7,953 bases of DNA from Nitrospira sp. (GTDB taxonomy: Bacteria > Nitrospirota > Nitrospiria > Nitrospirales > Nitrospiraceae): contig JABMDE010000017.1 in NCBI GenBank assembly GCA_015904055.1, positions 6,002 through 13,954 of the forward strand. Reading direction: 5' to 3'. Of the stretch, positions 1 through 6,089 are shown one piece after another; the first letter of the stretch is position 1; each line of letters opens with the position of its first letter. The notes under the pieces are model-generated. The model was not told the DNA's origin and did not search any database. It saw nothing but the letters and a program-made list of their open reading frames with translations. A program made the position numbers and the translations under genes.

Positions 1-109
1 TCAGGGGCTCCGACTGATTCCAGTCGAAGTGGTGCGGCGATTTCGCGGGATCAACGGCGCTGTGGAATCATTCAAGCAGGAGAGCGAGGTGTGGCAGAAG
101 AAGACGTGA
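1..109 (+). CDS. hydD: [NiFe] hydrogenase small (delta) subunit, copy 1, C-terminal 35 codons
   Basis: The window opens inside this gene. The frame starting at base 2 reads QGLRLIPVEVVRRFRG and onward for 35 residues to TGA at 107-109. It is nearly identical to the C-terminus of the complete small subunit at 3782-4615, with four nucleotide differences in 109. The last residues are WQKKT here against WQKKM in the second copy, and VWQ here against EWQ. No cluster-binding cysteines fall in this segment, so only position and similarity identify it. The gene lies directly upstream of hydA-1, as the second copy does for hydA-2, so the delta-alpha pair is kept together in both units. Confidence 0.9.
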   Translation, partial: QGLRLIPVEVVRRFRGINGAVESFKQESEVWQKKT

Positions 110-140
110 AAGGTGAAACGTAAAACGTGAAATATGAGAA
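104..140 (+). repeat. Short degenerate GTGAAA/ACGTGAAA repeats in the hydD-hydA spacer, copy 1
   Basis: Between the hydD stop and hydA the sequence is built from variants of ACGTGAAA: ACGTGAAA at 104-111, GGTGAAACG at 112-120 and ACGTGAAA at 125-132. The array begins within the hydD stop codon itself. The equivalent spacer of unit 2 (4616-4658) has the same style but different members, for example GTGAAGCGT and GTGAGGGGT. No function can be assigned; it looks like a fast-evolving simple-repeat spacer. Confidence 0.6.
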
Positions 141-1463
141 GTGACAGGTAAAGGAGACAAGTTGACCGAAAAGGGGAAACAGACTCGGACTATCTCAATC
201 GGTGCGATTGCGCGGGTAGAAGGCGAGGGTGCGCTGCGCGTCACGGTGAAAGACGGCGAAGTGCGTGATGTGGAGCTGCGCATCTTCGAGCCGCCTCGGT
301 TCTTCGAGGCCTTCCTTGTCGGGAGGCACTTTACGGAGGTACTGGATATCGTGGCGCGCATCTGCGGCATCTGTCCGGTCGCCTATCAGATGAGTGCCGT
401 CCATGCGATCGAGCAGATTTTTGGCCTGCGCGTCGAGAGTGCGTTGAGGAATCTGAGGCGGCTGCTCTATTGCGGTGAGTGGATTGAGAGCCACGCGCTG
501 CACGTCTATATGCTGCAGGCGCCGGACTTTCTCGGCTACGACAGCGGCATTGCAATGGCGAAGGACCACCCGGCCGTGGTGACCCGCGGCTTGCGGCTCA
601 AGAAAGCCGGCAATGCGATCATGACGTTGCTGGGCGGCCGCTCCGTCCATCCGGTGTCGGTCAAAGTCGGCGGATTCTCGCGGGTGCCAAGCCGCCGTGA
701 ATTGGAAGGTCTGACAGCCGAACTCTTGTGGGCGCGCGATGCGGCGGCGGAAACTATCCGTTGGGCTGCTACCTTCGAGTATCCGGACTTCGCGCCCGAC
801 TACACCTACGTGGCATTGCGTCACCCCGACGAATATCCGTTCAATGAAGGCCGGTTGGAGACCAGCAACGGGCCGAGCATCTCAGTGGGAGAGTTCGAAC
901 AGCATTTCACCGAACATCAGGTGCCCTATTCCAACGCCTTACATTGCACGTTTCAGGGAATGCCTTATTTGGTGGGGCCGATGGCCCGTGTGAACCTGAA
1001 CCACGATCGGTTGTCTTCGACTGCCAAGGAGGCCTTGGCCGGCACGGGCATATCGCTGCCGCTATGCAATCCGTTTCATGGAATTATCGCTCGTTCTATC
1101 GAGATACTCTATGCGCTGGAAGAATCGTTGCGGCTGATCGAACAGTATGAGCCTCCATCATCGCCGTCGCTGCCGGTCACAGTCCGAGCGGGCACCGGCA
1201 TGGCCTGCACTGAGGCACCCAGGGGGATTCTCTATCATCGGTATCGGGTGGATGAGGAGGGCGTGATTCGTGAAGCCAAGATCGTTCCGCCGACCTCGCA
1301 GAACCAAGGCCGTATCGAACAGGACCTGCGCCAGTTCATGCCCCGGCTGTTGACTCTTTCCAATGAAGAAGTGTCGCTTGCCTGTGAGCGGGTCATCCGC
1401 TGCTACGACCCCTGCATCTCCTGTGCAACACATTTTTTGCGATTGGAAATTGAGCGCGAATAA
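141..1463 (+). CDS. hydA: Group 3b [NiFe] hydrogenase large (alpha) subunit, copy 1
   Basis: This is the catalytic subunit holding the Ni-Fe(CN)2CO site that splits or makes H2, cytoplasmic, paired with HydD. Nickel ligands are visible in the N-terminal motif RICGIC (C75 and C78) and the C-terminal motif DPCISCATH (C425 and C428, H431). The nine residues after H431 (FLRLEIERE) are the expected extension removed by the maturation protease encoded next. The 440 residues are normal for group 3b. The start is uncertain. GTG at 141 lies the same distance from the conserved core as the GTG of copy 2, but TTG at 162 has a much better ribosome site (AAAGGAG, 150-156, five-base spacer), giving 433 residues. 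Against copy 2 there are about 36 substitutions, including L68 where copy 2 has proline just before the first nickel motif, and a cysteine in LPLCNPF where copy 2 has arginine. Family assignment is firm; full activity is inferred. Confidence 0.93.
   Translation: MTGKGDKLTEKGKQTRTISIGAIARVEGEGALRVTVKDGEVRDVELRIFEPPRFFEAFLVGRHFTEVLDIVARICGICPVAYQMSAVHAIEQIFGLRVESALRNLRRLLYCGEWIESHALHVYMLQAPDFLGYDSGIAMAKDHPAVVTRGLRLKKAGNAIMTLLGGRSVHPVSVKVGGFSRVPSRRELEGLTAELLWARDAAAETIRWAATFEYPDFAPDYTYVALRHPDEYPFNEGRLETSNGPSISVGEFEQHFTEHQVPYSNALHCTFQGMPYLVGPMARVNLNHDRLSSTAKEALAGTGISLPLCNPFHGIIARSIEILYALEESLRLIEQYEPPSSPSLPVTVRAGTGMACTEAPRGILYHRYRVDEEGVIREAKIVPPTSQNQGRIEQDLRQFMPRLLTLSNEEVSLACERVIRCYDPCISCATHFLRLEIERE
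150..156 (+). promoter_or_regulatory. Ribosome binding site favouring a TTG start of hydA-1 at 162
   Basis: AAAGGAG ends five bases before an in-frame TTG at 162-164. The GTG at 141 has only a weak GAGAA immediately upstream, which is too close to serve. This argues for translation of hydA-1 from TTG, seven codons inside the longest frame. Copy 2 has no in-frame TTG at the matching place; its GTG at 4659 has GAGGGG at 4647-4652 with a six-base spacer, so the two copies seem to have different start signals. Confidence 0.55.
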
Positions 1464-1586
1464 GCAACTTGGGGGCTTCCGGTGTACTTGGCGTCGAACA
1501 ACATTCTGTCGACCAGACGAACGAGATCAACCAAACAAACCAAATAGACCGGACAGACCAAACAAACGAGACAAACCAAGTAGATC
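1464..1586 (+). repeat. Spacer hydA-1 to protease-1 with ACCA/GACC-rich repeat tract
   Basis: Bases 1464-1510 are unremarkable and do not match the equivalent spacer of unit 2. From about 1511 to 1584 the sequence is purine/C-rich and almost free of T, made of degenerate units such as GACCAGAC, CAACCAAACAAACC and AGACCGGACAGACC. It reaches to within two or three bases of the protease start codon, leaving no clear Shine-Dalgarno sequence. The last ~22 bases (AGACCAAACAAACGAGAC and following) are shared with unit 2; the rest differs in length and order. It is not a CRISPR array, as there are no regular spacers. Confidence 0.75.
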
Positions 1587-2060
1587 ATGGCTGCAATTCG
1601 TATCATCGGAATCGGAAATCTGTTCAGAGGGGACGATGCGGTGGGGCTCCTGGCGGCCCGCCGCCTGCGTGAGCGGTTGGACTCGTCGGTCGAGGTAGTG
1701 GAAGCAGAAGGAGACGGCCTCGCGCTGCTCGATCTGATGGAAGGCGCCGATCAAGTCATGCTGATCGACGCAGTGAAGAGCGGAGGACATCCTGGAACGA
1801 CTGTCCGACTCGACTTGTCGAAGGAAATCCGCTGGGGGAGACTCGTTCCCTGTTCGACCCATGCCATAGGGATTGCGGAGGCAATCGATCTCGCACGGAC
1901 GTTGGGGCGATTGCCGAAGCGGGTCATCCTGTACGGCATCGAGATCGACTCCCTCGAGTCCGGCGCGGCCCTTTCAGAACCGGTGCGCGGCGGTTTGGAT
2001 AGTGCCGTCGAGCAGGTGCTGAAGGACATCGAAAGGACTCCATGCACGAAGTGCATCTGA
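1587..2060 (+). CDS. [NiFe] hydrogenase maturation protease (HyaD/HycI family, peptidase M52), copy 1
   Basis: This endopeptidase clips the C-terminal extension of the large subunit once nickel is inserted, closing the active site. The 157 residues are typical of the family. The N-terminal signature GIGNLFRGDDAVG is present. The three residues matching the metal/nickel-sensing ligands of E. coli HybD (Glu16, Asp62, His93) appear to be D17, D61 (LIDAVKSG) and H92 (CSTHAIG); Asp at the first place is usual in HycI-like members. The likely substrate is HydA just upstream, cut after H431. ATG at 1587 has no good ribosome site because the repeat tract runs up to it. The 3' end overlaps hypA by 19 bases, so the tail TPCTKCI is read from the same DNA as MHEVHLM of HypA. 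Nine residues differ from copy 2; none is a ligand. Confidence 0.92.
   Translation: MAAIRIIGIGNLFRGDDAVGLLAARRLRERLDSSVEVVEAEGDGLALLDLMEGADQVMLIDAVKSGGHPGTTVRLDLSKEIRWGRLVPCSTHAIGIAEAIDLARTLGRLPKRVILYGIEIDSLESGAALSEPVRGGLDSAVEQVLKDIERTPCTKCI
2031..2037 (+). promoter_or_regulatory. Ribosome binding site of hypA-1
   Basis: GAAAGGA lies inside the protease gene, four bases before ATG 2042. It supports the 2042 start over the in-frame ATG at 2060, which matters because HypA needs Met1-His2-Glu3 at its N-terminus for nickel binding. The same site is conserved in copy 2 at 6534-6540. Confidence 0.65.
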
Positions 2061-2395
2061 TGAGCCAGATCGTGAAGGCGGTGAACCAGGCGCTTGGGGA
2101 GGCCAATGGGGCGAAGCCGTTGGTGGTGCGGCTCAAAGTCAGCGCCCTCTCACATCTCCTGGATCATGATCAGGCTCAGCTCCAGGCGGCGTTCGATATC
2201 GCCAGCCATGGCACAACGGCGGAGGGGGCTGCCTTGGACATTGAGACGATGCCGATCGAGGCGACCTGCCGATGCTGCGGTATGAAGTCGCAGGTGAGCC
2301 GAATGGATGCCGCGTGCGAGGCCTGCGGATCGCACGATCTGGAATTCGTGCCGGGACCGGAAGTGGTGGTGCATGACGTAACGGTGACGGAATGA
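2042..2395 (+). CDS. hypA: Hydrogenase nickel incorporation protein HypA, copy 1
   Basis: HypA is a nickel metallochaperone that works with HypB to load Ni into the hydrogenase large subunit in the cytoplasm. The 117 residues are the normal length. The N-terminus reads MHEVHLM, giving the nickel-binding His2 and Glu3. A structural zinc site is formed by two CxxC motifs, C76-x2-C79 (CRCC) and C92-x2-C95 (CEAC), twelve residues apart. It overlaps the protease gene by 19 bases upstream and hypF by ATGA at 2392-2395 downstream, so the three genes are probably translationally coupled. Twelve residues differ from copy 2 (for example H56 against Leu, E68 against Val), none in the metal sites. Confidence 0.95.
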   Translation: MHEVHLMSQIVKAVNQALGEANGAKPLVVRLKVSALSHLLDHDQAQLQAAFDIASHGTTAEGAALDIETMPIEATCRCCGMKSQVSRMDAACEACGSHDLEFVPGPEVVVHDVTVTE

Positions 2396-3471
2396 TGACC
2401 GGTCAAGCGACACGCGCGCAGGTGAAGATCGAGGGGACCGTGCAAGGCGTCGGGTTTCGGCCCTTCGTGTTTCGAGTGGCGCGAGAGTTGGGCCTTGCCG
2501 GATGGATCATGAACGGGGCGGAGGGGGTGCTGATCGAGGCGGAAGGAACGGCCGACGCGGTCGACCGATTGCTCGACCGGCTTCGAACCGGTTGCCCGCC
2601 CGGTGCGAATATCGAACGGATGACCCTGCGTTCAATCCCGGTCATCGGCGATGCCGCCTTTACGATTCAGCCGAGTCATGAGGCAGGCACGAAGCAACTT
2701 ACGATGTCCCCTGATCTGGCGACCTGCGCCGACTGCCTGGTCGAATTGTTTGATCCCACCGACCGCCGGTTTCACTATCCCTGGATTTCCTGCGCGCAAT
2801 GCGGGCCACGCATGAGCATGGTGACATCGGTCCCCTATGATCGGGCGAACACCACGATGTCGCGCTTTGCCCTCTGCGAGGACTGCCGGGCCGAGTATGA
2901 CGCGCCGGACAACCGGCGATTTCATGCGGAATCCACCGCCTGTCCGGCATGCGGCCCCACTGTCGCACTATGGGGCACCGATGGGCAGGTCTTGGCGGAA
3001 GGGGAAGAAGCGCTGAAACGAACCTGCCGGATCATCCGGGACGGCGGCATCGTGGCGGTGAAGGGAATCGGCGGGTTTCATCTGTGGGTCGATGCCACGT
3101 CTGAAGAGGCGGTTCAGTTGCTGCGCGTGCGCAAGCGCCGGGCGCACAAACCCTTTGCCGTAATGTTTCCTGCTCTGGAGACGATCGGGACTTTTTGCGA
3201 TCAGTCGCCGGACGAAGCAGAGTGGTTGACCTCGCCGGCTGCGCCGGTCGTGATTCTTCAGCGGCGAGAACAGACTTCCCTAGCCGAGGGAATTGCGCCT
3301 GGTAATTCGACGGTGGGGGCCATGTTGCCCTCTGCACCAGTGCAGCATCTGTTGATGCGCGAACTGGGCACTCCGGTTGTGGCCACGAGCGGCAATCTGT
3401 CCGACGAACCGATCGTGACGGATGAACAGGAGGCTGTGAGACGACTTGCCGGTATTGCCGAGAGATCATGA
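2392..3471 (+). CDS. hypF: Carbamoyltransferase HypF, copy 1, truncated at the duplication junction
   Basis: HypF turns carbamoyl phosphate and ATP into the carbamoyl adenylate used to make the CN ligands of the Fe atom. The protein normally has about 750 residues; this copy has 359. Present are the acylphosphatase domain (about 7-95, with VQGVGFRPF), two zinc fingers (C112/C115 with C134/C137; C162/C165 with C184/C187) and most of the YrdC-like domain (about 205-356, with HKPFAVM and TSGNLSDEPI). The Kae1-like carbamoyltransferase half is missing. Homology stops at RRLAGIA; the next residues ERS come from fused hydG DNA and lead to TGA at 3469-3471. The start is ATG 2392 in the ATGA overlap with hypA; a second ATG follows at 2395. 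A product of this size cannot complete the reaction, so it is probably a non-functional remnant even though the open part shows no decay. Confidence 0.9.
   Translation: MMTGQATRAQVKIEGTVQGVGFRPFVFRVARELGLAGWIMNGAEGVLIEAEGTADAVDRLLDRLRTGCPPGANIERMTLRSIPVIGDAAFTIQPSHEAGTKQLTMSPDLATCADCLVELFDPTDRRFHYPWISCAQCGPRMSMVTSVPYDRANTTMSRFALCEDCRAEYDAPDNRRFHAESTACPACGPTVALWGTDGQVLAEGEEALKRTCRIIRDGGIVAVKGIGGFHLWVDATSEEAVQLLRVRKRRAHKPFAVMFPALETIGTFCDQSPDEAEWLTSPAAPVVILQRREQTSLAEGIAPGNSTVGAMLPSAPVQHLLMRELGTPVVATSGNLSDEPIVTDEQEAVRRLAGIAERS
3458..3471 (+). other. Recombination junction between hypF and hydG
   Basis: The hypF frame is recognisable through GCC at 3457-3459, where GIAD would be expected. The hydG frame is recognisable from GAG ATC ATG ATG (E-I-M-M) at 3462. 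The crossover therefore lies at about 3460-3463, with at most two or three bases of shared sequence. By chance or selection the hypF stop TGA (3469-3471) overlaps the first ATG of the hydG remnant (3468) as ATGA. No insertion sequence, integrase site or long homology is visible at the junction. Confidence 0.8.
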
Positions 3472-3665
3472 TGCGCTTGGGCGCGCCGATCCTTATCGAT
3501 CGAGGCATTCCGGCAACCTCGATCTACGTCTCGCTCGAACGGCATATGGAATGCGGCATTGGTCTCTGCGGCCATTGCCAGATGGGGCCGTACTTTCTGT
3601 GCAAAGACGGGCCGGTCATGCGCTATGACCGAGTGGCGCAGTGGCTGGGACGGGCGGGGGTGTAG
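3462..3665 (+). pseudogene. hydG: 3' remnant of hydrogenase gamma subunit (FAD/NAD(P)-binding electron-transfer protein)
   Basis: Only the last ~67 codons of hydG remain. In full length this subunit binds FAD and NAD(P) and carries a C-terminal [2Fe-2S] cluster, linking HydD to NAD(P)H. The remnant has the cluster motif C-x4-C-x2-C-x7-C in CGIGLCGHC and YFLCKDGP, with IYVSLERHMECG before it, as in group 3b HydG and related PyrK/DHOD-type reductases. Counting from ATG 3468 the cysteines are C29, C34, C37 and C45 of 65 residues. That ATG overlaps the truncated hypF stop, so a small iron-sulfur peptide could be translated, but the flavin and nucleotide domains are absent. It directly precedes hydD-2, as hydG does in the normal operon order. 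A complete hydG should exist upstream of the window. Confidence 0.82.
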
Positions 3666-3669
3666 AAAG

Positions 3670-3760
3670 CTATCAGCAATCAGCGTGCAGCATTCAGTCT
3701 TTGGTCTGAAGATGAAAGCCGGTTATGCTTTCCGGAAAGCTAAAGGCTGACAGCTGATAG
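3670..3760. repeat. Imperfect inverted-repeat element in the 'hydG-hydD spacer
   Basis: The left arm CTATCAGCAATCAGC (3670-3684) pairs with the right arm GCTGACAGCTGATAG (3746-3760) at 13 of 15 positions, enclosing about 61 bases. Inside are a perfect 14-base palindrome GCTTTCCGGAAAGC (3727-3740) and a short stem TTCAG/CTGAA (3693-3697 with 3706-3710). There is no coding capacity. It resembles a small REP- or MITE-like spacer element; a role as an RNA hairpin before hydD is possible but unproven. The matching spacer of unit 1 lies outside the window, so I cannot say whether it is duplicated. Confidence 0.65.
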
Positions 3761-3781
3761 TTTTGGTTAGAAAGAGCGGTG

Positions 3782-4615
3782 ATGGACCAAGTAATCCCAC
3801 GATCTGAGCAGGTCAGCAGACCGAAGTTAGGGGTGTTCAAATTCGCCTCGTGCGACGGCTGCCAGCTGAGCGTCCTCAATCTGGAAGATGATCTCCTCGC
3901 TCTGGGGCAGGCGCTGGATATTGCCTACTTTCCCGAAGCCTCCAGCGGCATGAAGCCCGGTCCCTACGACATCGCGTTAGTGGAAGGTTCCATTACGACG
4001 CCGGAAGATGCTGCCAGGATTCTGGTTCTGCGTGAACAGGCCGCCACGTTGATCACGATCGGCGCCTGCGCGACGGCCGGCGGGATTCAAGCCTTGCGCA
4101 ACTGGGCTGATGTCGAGGCGTTCAAACGTGCCGTCTATCCCAGCCCCCAGTATATCCAAAGCCTCAGGACATCCATGCCGATCTCCGATCATGTGCGGGT
4201 GGATTTCGAACTGTGGGGCTGCCCGATCGACAAGGGGCAATTGCTGCGGGTTATCACCGATCTGCTGGCCGGGGTTCGGCCCAGACTTTCTGCAGACAGT
4301 GTCTGTATGGAGTGCAAGCGTCGCGGGAATGTCTGTGTGATGGTCGCGAGTGGTGTGCCCTGTCTGGGGCCGGTCACCAGGACAGGATGCGGCGCGATCT
4401 GTCCTTCCATGGGGCGTGATTGCTACGGCTGCTTCGGTCCGACCGAGGGGGCACGGACCGGGCCGGGTTTGCCGCCCAATACGGCGTCGCTCGCGAACCA
4501 GTTTCATCAGGGGCTCCGACTGATTCCAGTCGAAGTAGTGCGGAGATTTCGCGGGATCAACGGCGCTGTGGAATCATTCAAGCAGGAGAGCGAGGAGTGG
4601 CAGAAGAAGATGTGA
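3782..4615 (+). CDS. hydD: Group 3b [NiFe] hydrogenase small (delta) subunit, copy 2 (complete)
   Basis: This subunit relays electrons between the Ni-Fe site in HydA and the HydG/HydB flavin module. Counting from ATG 3782 (277 residues), cysteines for the proximal [4Fe-4S] cluster are C24 and C27 (ASCDGC), C96 (IGACATAGG) and C147 (LWGCP). Eight more, C175, C178, C185, C194, C203, C207, C214 and C217, fit the medial and distal [4Fe-4S] clusters, so all twelve ligands are present. There is no twin-arginine signal, which fits a soluble cytoplasmic group 3 enzyme rather than a periplasmic uptake enzyme. A GTG at 3779 sits immediately before the ATG and could add one residue; the upstream ribosome site (AAAGAG) is weak. 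The gene follows the hydG remnant after a 116-base spacer and precedes hydA-2 by 43 bases. Confidence 0.95.
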   Translation: MDQVIPRSEQVSRPKLGVFKFASCDGCQLSVLNLEDDLLALGQALDIAYFPEASSGMKPGPYDIALVEGSITTPEDAARILVLREQAATLITIGACATAGGIQALRNWADVEAFKRAVYPSPQYIQSLRTSMPISDHVRVDFELWGCPIDKGQLLRVITDLLAGVRPRLSADSVCMECKRRGNVCVMVASGVPCLGPVTRTGCGAICPSMGRDCYGCFGPTEGARTGPGLPPNTASLANQFHQGLRLIPVEVVRRFRGINGAVESFKQESEEWQKKM

Positions 4616-4658
4616 AAGGTGATGAGGGACGTAAGGGGTGAAGCGTGAGGGGTAAGGG
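4616..4658 (+). repeat. Short degenerate GTGARG-type repeats in the hydD-hydA spacer, copy 2
   Basis: The spacer is made of variants of a GTGAAGG/GTAAGGGGT unit and continues into the first codons of hydA-2 (GTGAAGGGTAAAG). It includes GAGGGG at 4647-4652, six bases before GTG 4659, which can serve as the ribosome site. Its style matches 104-140 of unit 1, but the sequence and length differ, and the first codons of the two hydA copies differ accordingly. Confidence 0.6.
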
Positions 4659-5984
4659 GTGAAGGGTAAAGAAGGGAACAACCTTGAACAAGTGAAGAGC
4701 ACGAGGACTATCGCCGTCGGTGCGATTGCGCGGGTAGAAGGCGAAGGTGCATTGCGCGTCACGGTGAAGGACGGAGAGGTGCGCGATGTGGAACTGCGCA
4801 TCTTCGAGCCGCCCCGGTTTTTCGAGGCCTTCCTTGTCGGGAGGCACTTTACAGAAGTGCCGGATATCGTGGCGCGCATCTGCGGCATCTGTCCGGTTGC
4901 CTATCAGATGAGCGCCGTCCATGCGATCGAGCAGATCTTCGGCCTGCGCGTCGAGGGTGCGCTACGGGATCTGAGGCGGCTGCTCTATTGCGGCGAGTGG
5001 ATTGAGAGCCACGCGCTGCACGTCTATATGCTGCAGGCGCCGGATTTTCTCGGCTACGACAGCGGCATTGCGATGGCGAAGGTCCACCCGGCCGTGGTAA
5101 CCCGTGGCTTGCGGCTCAAGAAAGCCGGCAATGCGATCATGACGCTGCTGGGCGGACGCTCCGTCCATCCGGTGTCGGTCAAAGTCGGCGGATTCTCGCG
5201 GGTGCCAAGCCGCCGCGAGCTGGAAGGTCTGACAGGCGAACTCTTGTGGGCACGTGATGCGGCGGCGGAAACTATCCGTTGGGCTGCTACCTTCGAGTAT
5301 CCGGACTTCGCGCCCGATTACACCTACGTGGCATTGCATCACTCCGACGAATATCCGTTCAATGAAGGGCGGTTGGAGTCCAGCAATGGGCTGAGCATCT
5401 CCGTGGGAGAGTTCGAACAGCATTTCACCGAACATCAGGTGGCCTATTCCAATGCTCTGCACTGCACGTTGCGGGGGGCGCCCTATCTAGTGGGGCCGAT
5501 GGCTCGTGTGAACCTGAACCATGATCGGTTGTCTCCTCTGGCCAAGGAGCTGTTGGCCGGCACGGGCGTATCGCTCCCGCTGCGCAATCCGTTTCATGGG
5601 ATCATTGCCCGCGCAGTCGAAATTCTCTACGCGCTGGAAGAATCGTTGCGGTTGATCGAGCGGTACGAGCCTCCGCCCGTGCCGGCGCTGGCGGTCACCG
5701 TCCGATCCGGCACAGGGACAGCCTGTACGGAAGCGCCGAGAGGGATTCTCTATCATCGGTATCGGGTGGATGACGAGGGCATAGTTCGCGAGGCCAAGAT
5801 CGTTCCGCCGACCTCGCAGAACCAAGGCCGTATCGAACAGGATCTGCGCCAGTTCATGCCTCGTGTGTTGAACCTTTCCAATGAAGAGGCGGCGCTTGCC
5901 TGCGAGCGCGTCATCCGCTGCTACGATCCGTGCATTTCCTGCGCGACGCATTTTTTGAGACTCGACGTGAAGCGGGTGGAGTGA
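4659..5984 (+). CDS. hydA: Group 3b [NiFe] hydrogenase large (alpha) subunit, copy 2
   Basis: This is the second catalytic subunit, 441 residues, with the same ligand set as copy 1: C75 and C78 in RICGIC, C425 and C428 in DPCISC, and H431 as the expected cleavage point. The extension to be removed is ten residues ([10 protein letters not shown]), one longer than in copy 1 and different in sequence after FLRL. Here the residue before the first motif is the proline expected in [10 protein letters not shown], and LPLRNPF keeps arginine, so this copy looks closer to the family than copy 1. The start GTG 4659 has GAGGGG upstream; an in-frame GTG at 4692 lacks a good ribosome site. It follows hydD-2 by 43 bases and probably forms the enzyme core with it. 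Residues 1-15 do not align with copy 1 because the start region is made of the spacer repeats. Confidence 0.95.
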   Translation: MKGKEGNNLEQVKSTRTIAVGAIARVEGEGALRVTVKDGEVRDVELRIFEPPRFFEAFLVGRHFTEVPDIVARICGICPVAYQMSAVHAIEQIFGLRVEGALRDLRRLLYCGEWIESHALHVYMLQAPDFLGYDSGIAMAKVHPAVVTRGLRLKKAGNAIMTLLGGRSVHPVSVKVGGFSRVPSRRELEGLTGELLWARDAAAETIRWAATFEYPDFAPDYTYVALHHSDEYPFNEGRLESSNGLSISVGEFEQHFTEHQVAYSNALHCTLRGAPYLVGPMARVNLNHDRLSPLAKELLAGTGVSLPLRNPFHGIIARAVEILYALEESLRLIERYEPPPVPALAVTVRSGTGTACTEAPRGILYHRYRVDDEGIVREAKIVPPTSQNQGRIEQDLRQFMPRVLNLSNEEAALACERVIRCYDPCISCATHFLRLDVKRVE

Positions 5985-6089
5985 GGTTTGTGTGGTGTGT
6001 CTCCTTTATCAATCTAGTTAAGCGATCGAGTGCTCGGACGAACCAGACCAACCAGACAGACCAGATAGACCAAACAAACGAGACAGACC
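5985..6089 (+). repeat. Spacer hydA-2 to protease-2 with ACCA/GACC-rich repeat tract
   Basis: Bases 5985-6036 show no recognisable element and do not match unit 1. From about 6037 to 6089 the tract repeats units such as GACGAACCAGACC, AACCAGACAGACC and AGATAGACC, and ends next to the protease ATG at 6090. It is about 20 bases shorter than the tract at 1511-1584. No clear Shine-Dalgarno sequence is present, as in unit 1. The shared position directly ahead of the protease in both units, with different repeat content, shows expansion or contraction since the duplication. Confidence 0.75.

Larger units (their letters stand above)
1..3460 (+). repeat. Tandem repeat unit 1 (right-hand part), hydD tail to truncated hypF
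   Basis: This is the right-hand part of the first copy of a ~4.5 kb direct repeat. Base 1 aligns with base 4507 and base 3450 aligns with base 7953. The offset is 4506 in the hydD tail and 4503 from the protease onward, the difference coming from indels in the spacers. Genes align without frameshift, while the spacers at 110-140 and 1464-1510 do not align with their counterparts. The unit must start about 1.05 kb upstream of the window, inside hydG, if it mirrors the second unit. The alignment was made by eye; the exact percent identity was not computed. Confidence 0.93.

Noticed and set aside
195..824. Long open frame on the minus strand (about 209 codons) opposite hydA-1, with a similar one opposite hydA-2 (4962-5462)
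   Set aside because: It lies fully inside a well-identified hydrogenase gene, its translation resembles no family I know, and GC-rich codon bias readily produces such antisense frames. Its recurrence is explained by the duplication.
1511..1584. Possible CRISPR or regular tandem array
   Set aside because: The units are short, degenerate and contiguous, with no constant repeat plus unique spacer pattern and no cas genes nearby.
3440..3480. Simple frameshift or sequencing error ending hypF-1 early
   Set aside because: None of the three frames downstream continues hypF. The following sequence is a clear HydG C-terminus with its four-cysteine cluster motif, so this is a junction, not a base error.
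3670..3760. Rho-independent terminator after the hydG remnant
   Set aside because: The outer stem encloses ~61 bases and is followed by TTTTGG rather than a clean T run. The inner palindrome has no T tract, and a terminator here would cut hydD off from its operon.
3666..3781. Promoter for the second unit in the hydG-hydD spacer
   Set aside because: I could not find a convincing -35/-10 pair with proper spacing. The spacer is dominated by the inverted repeat.
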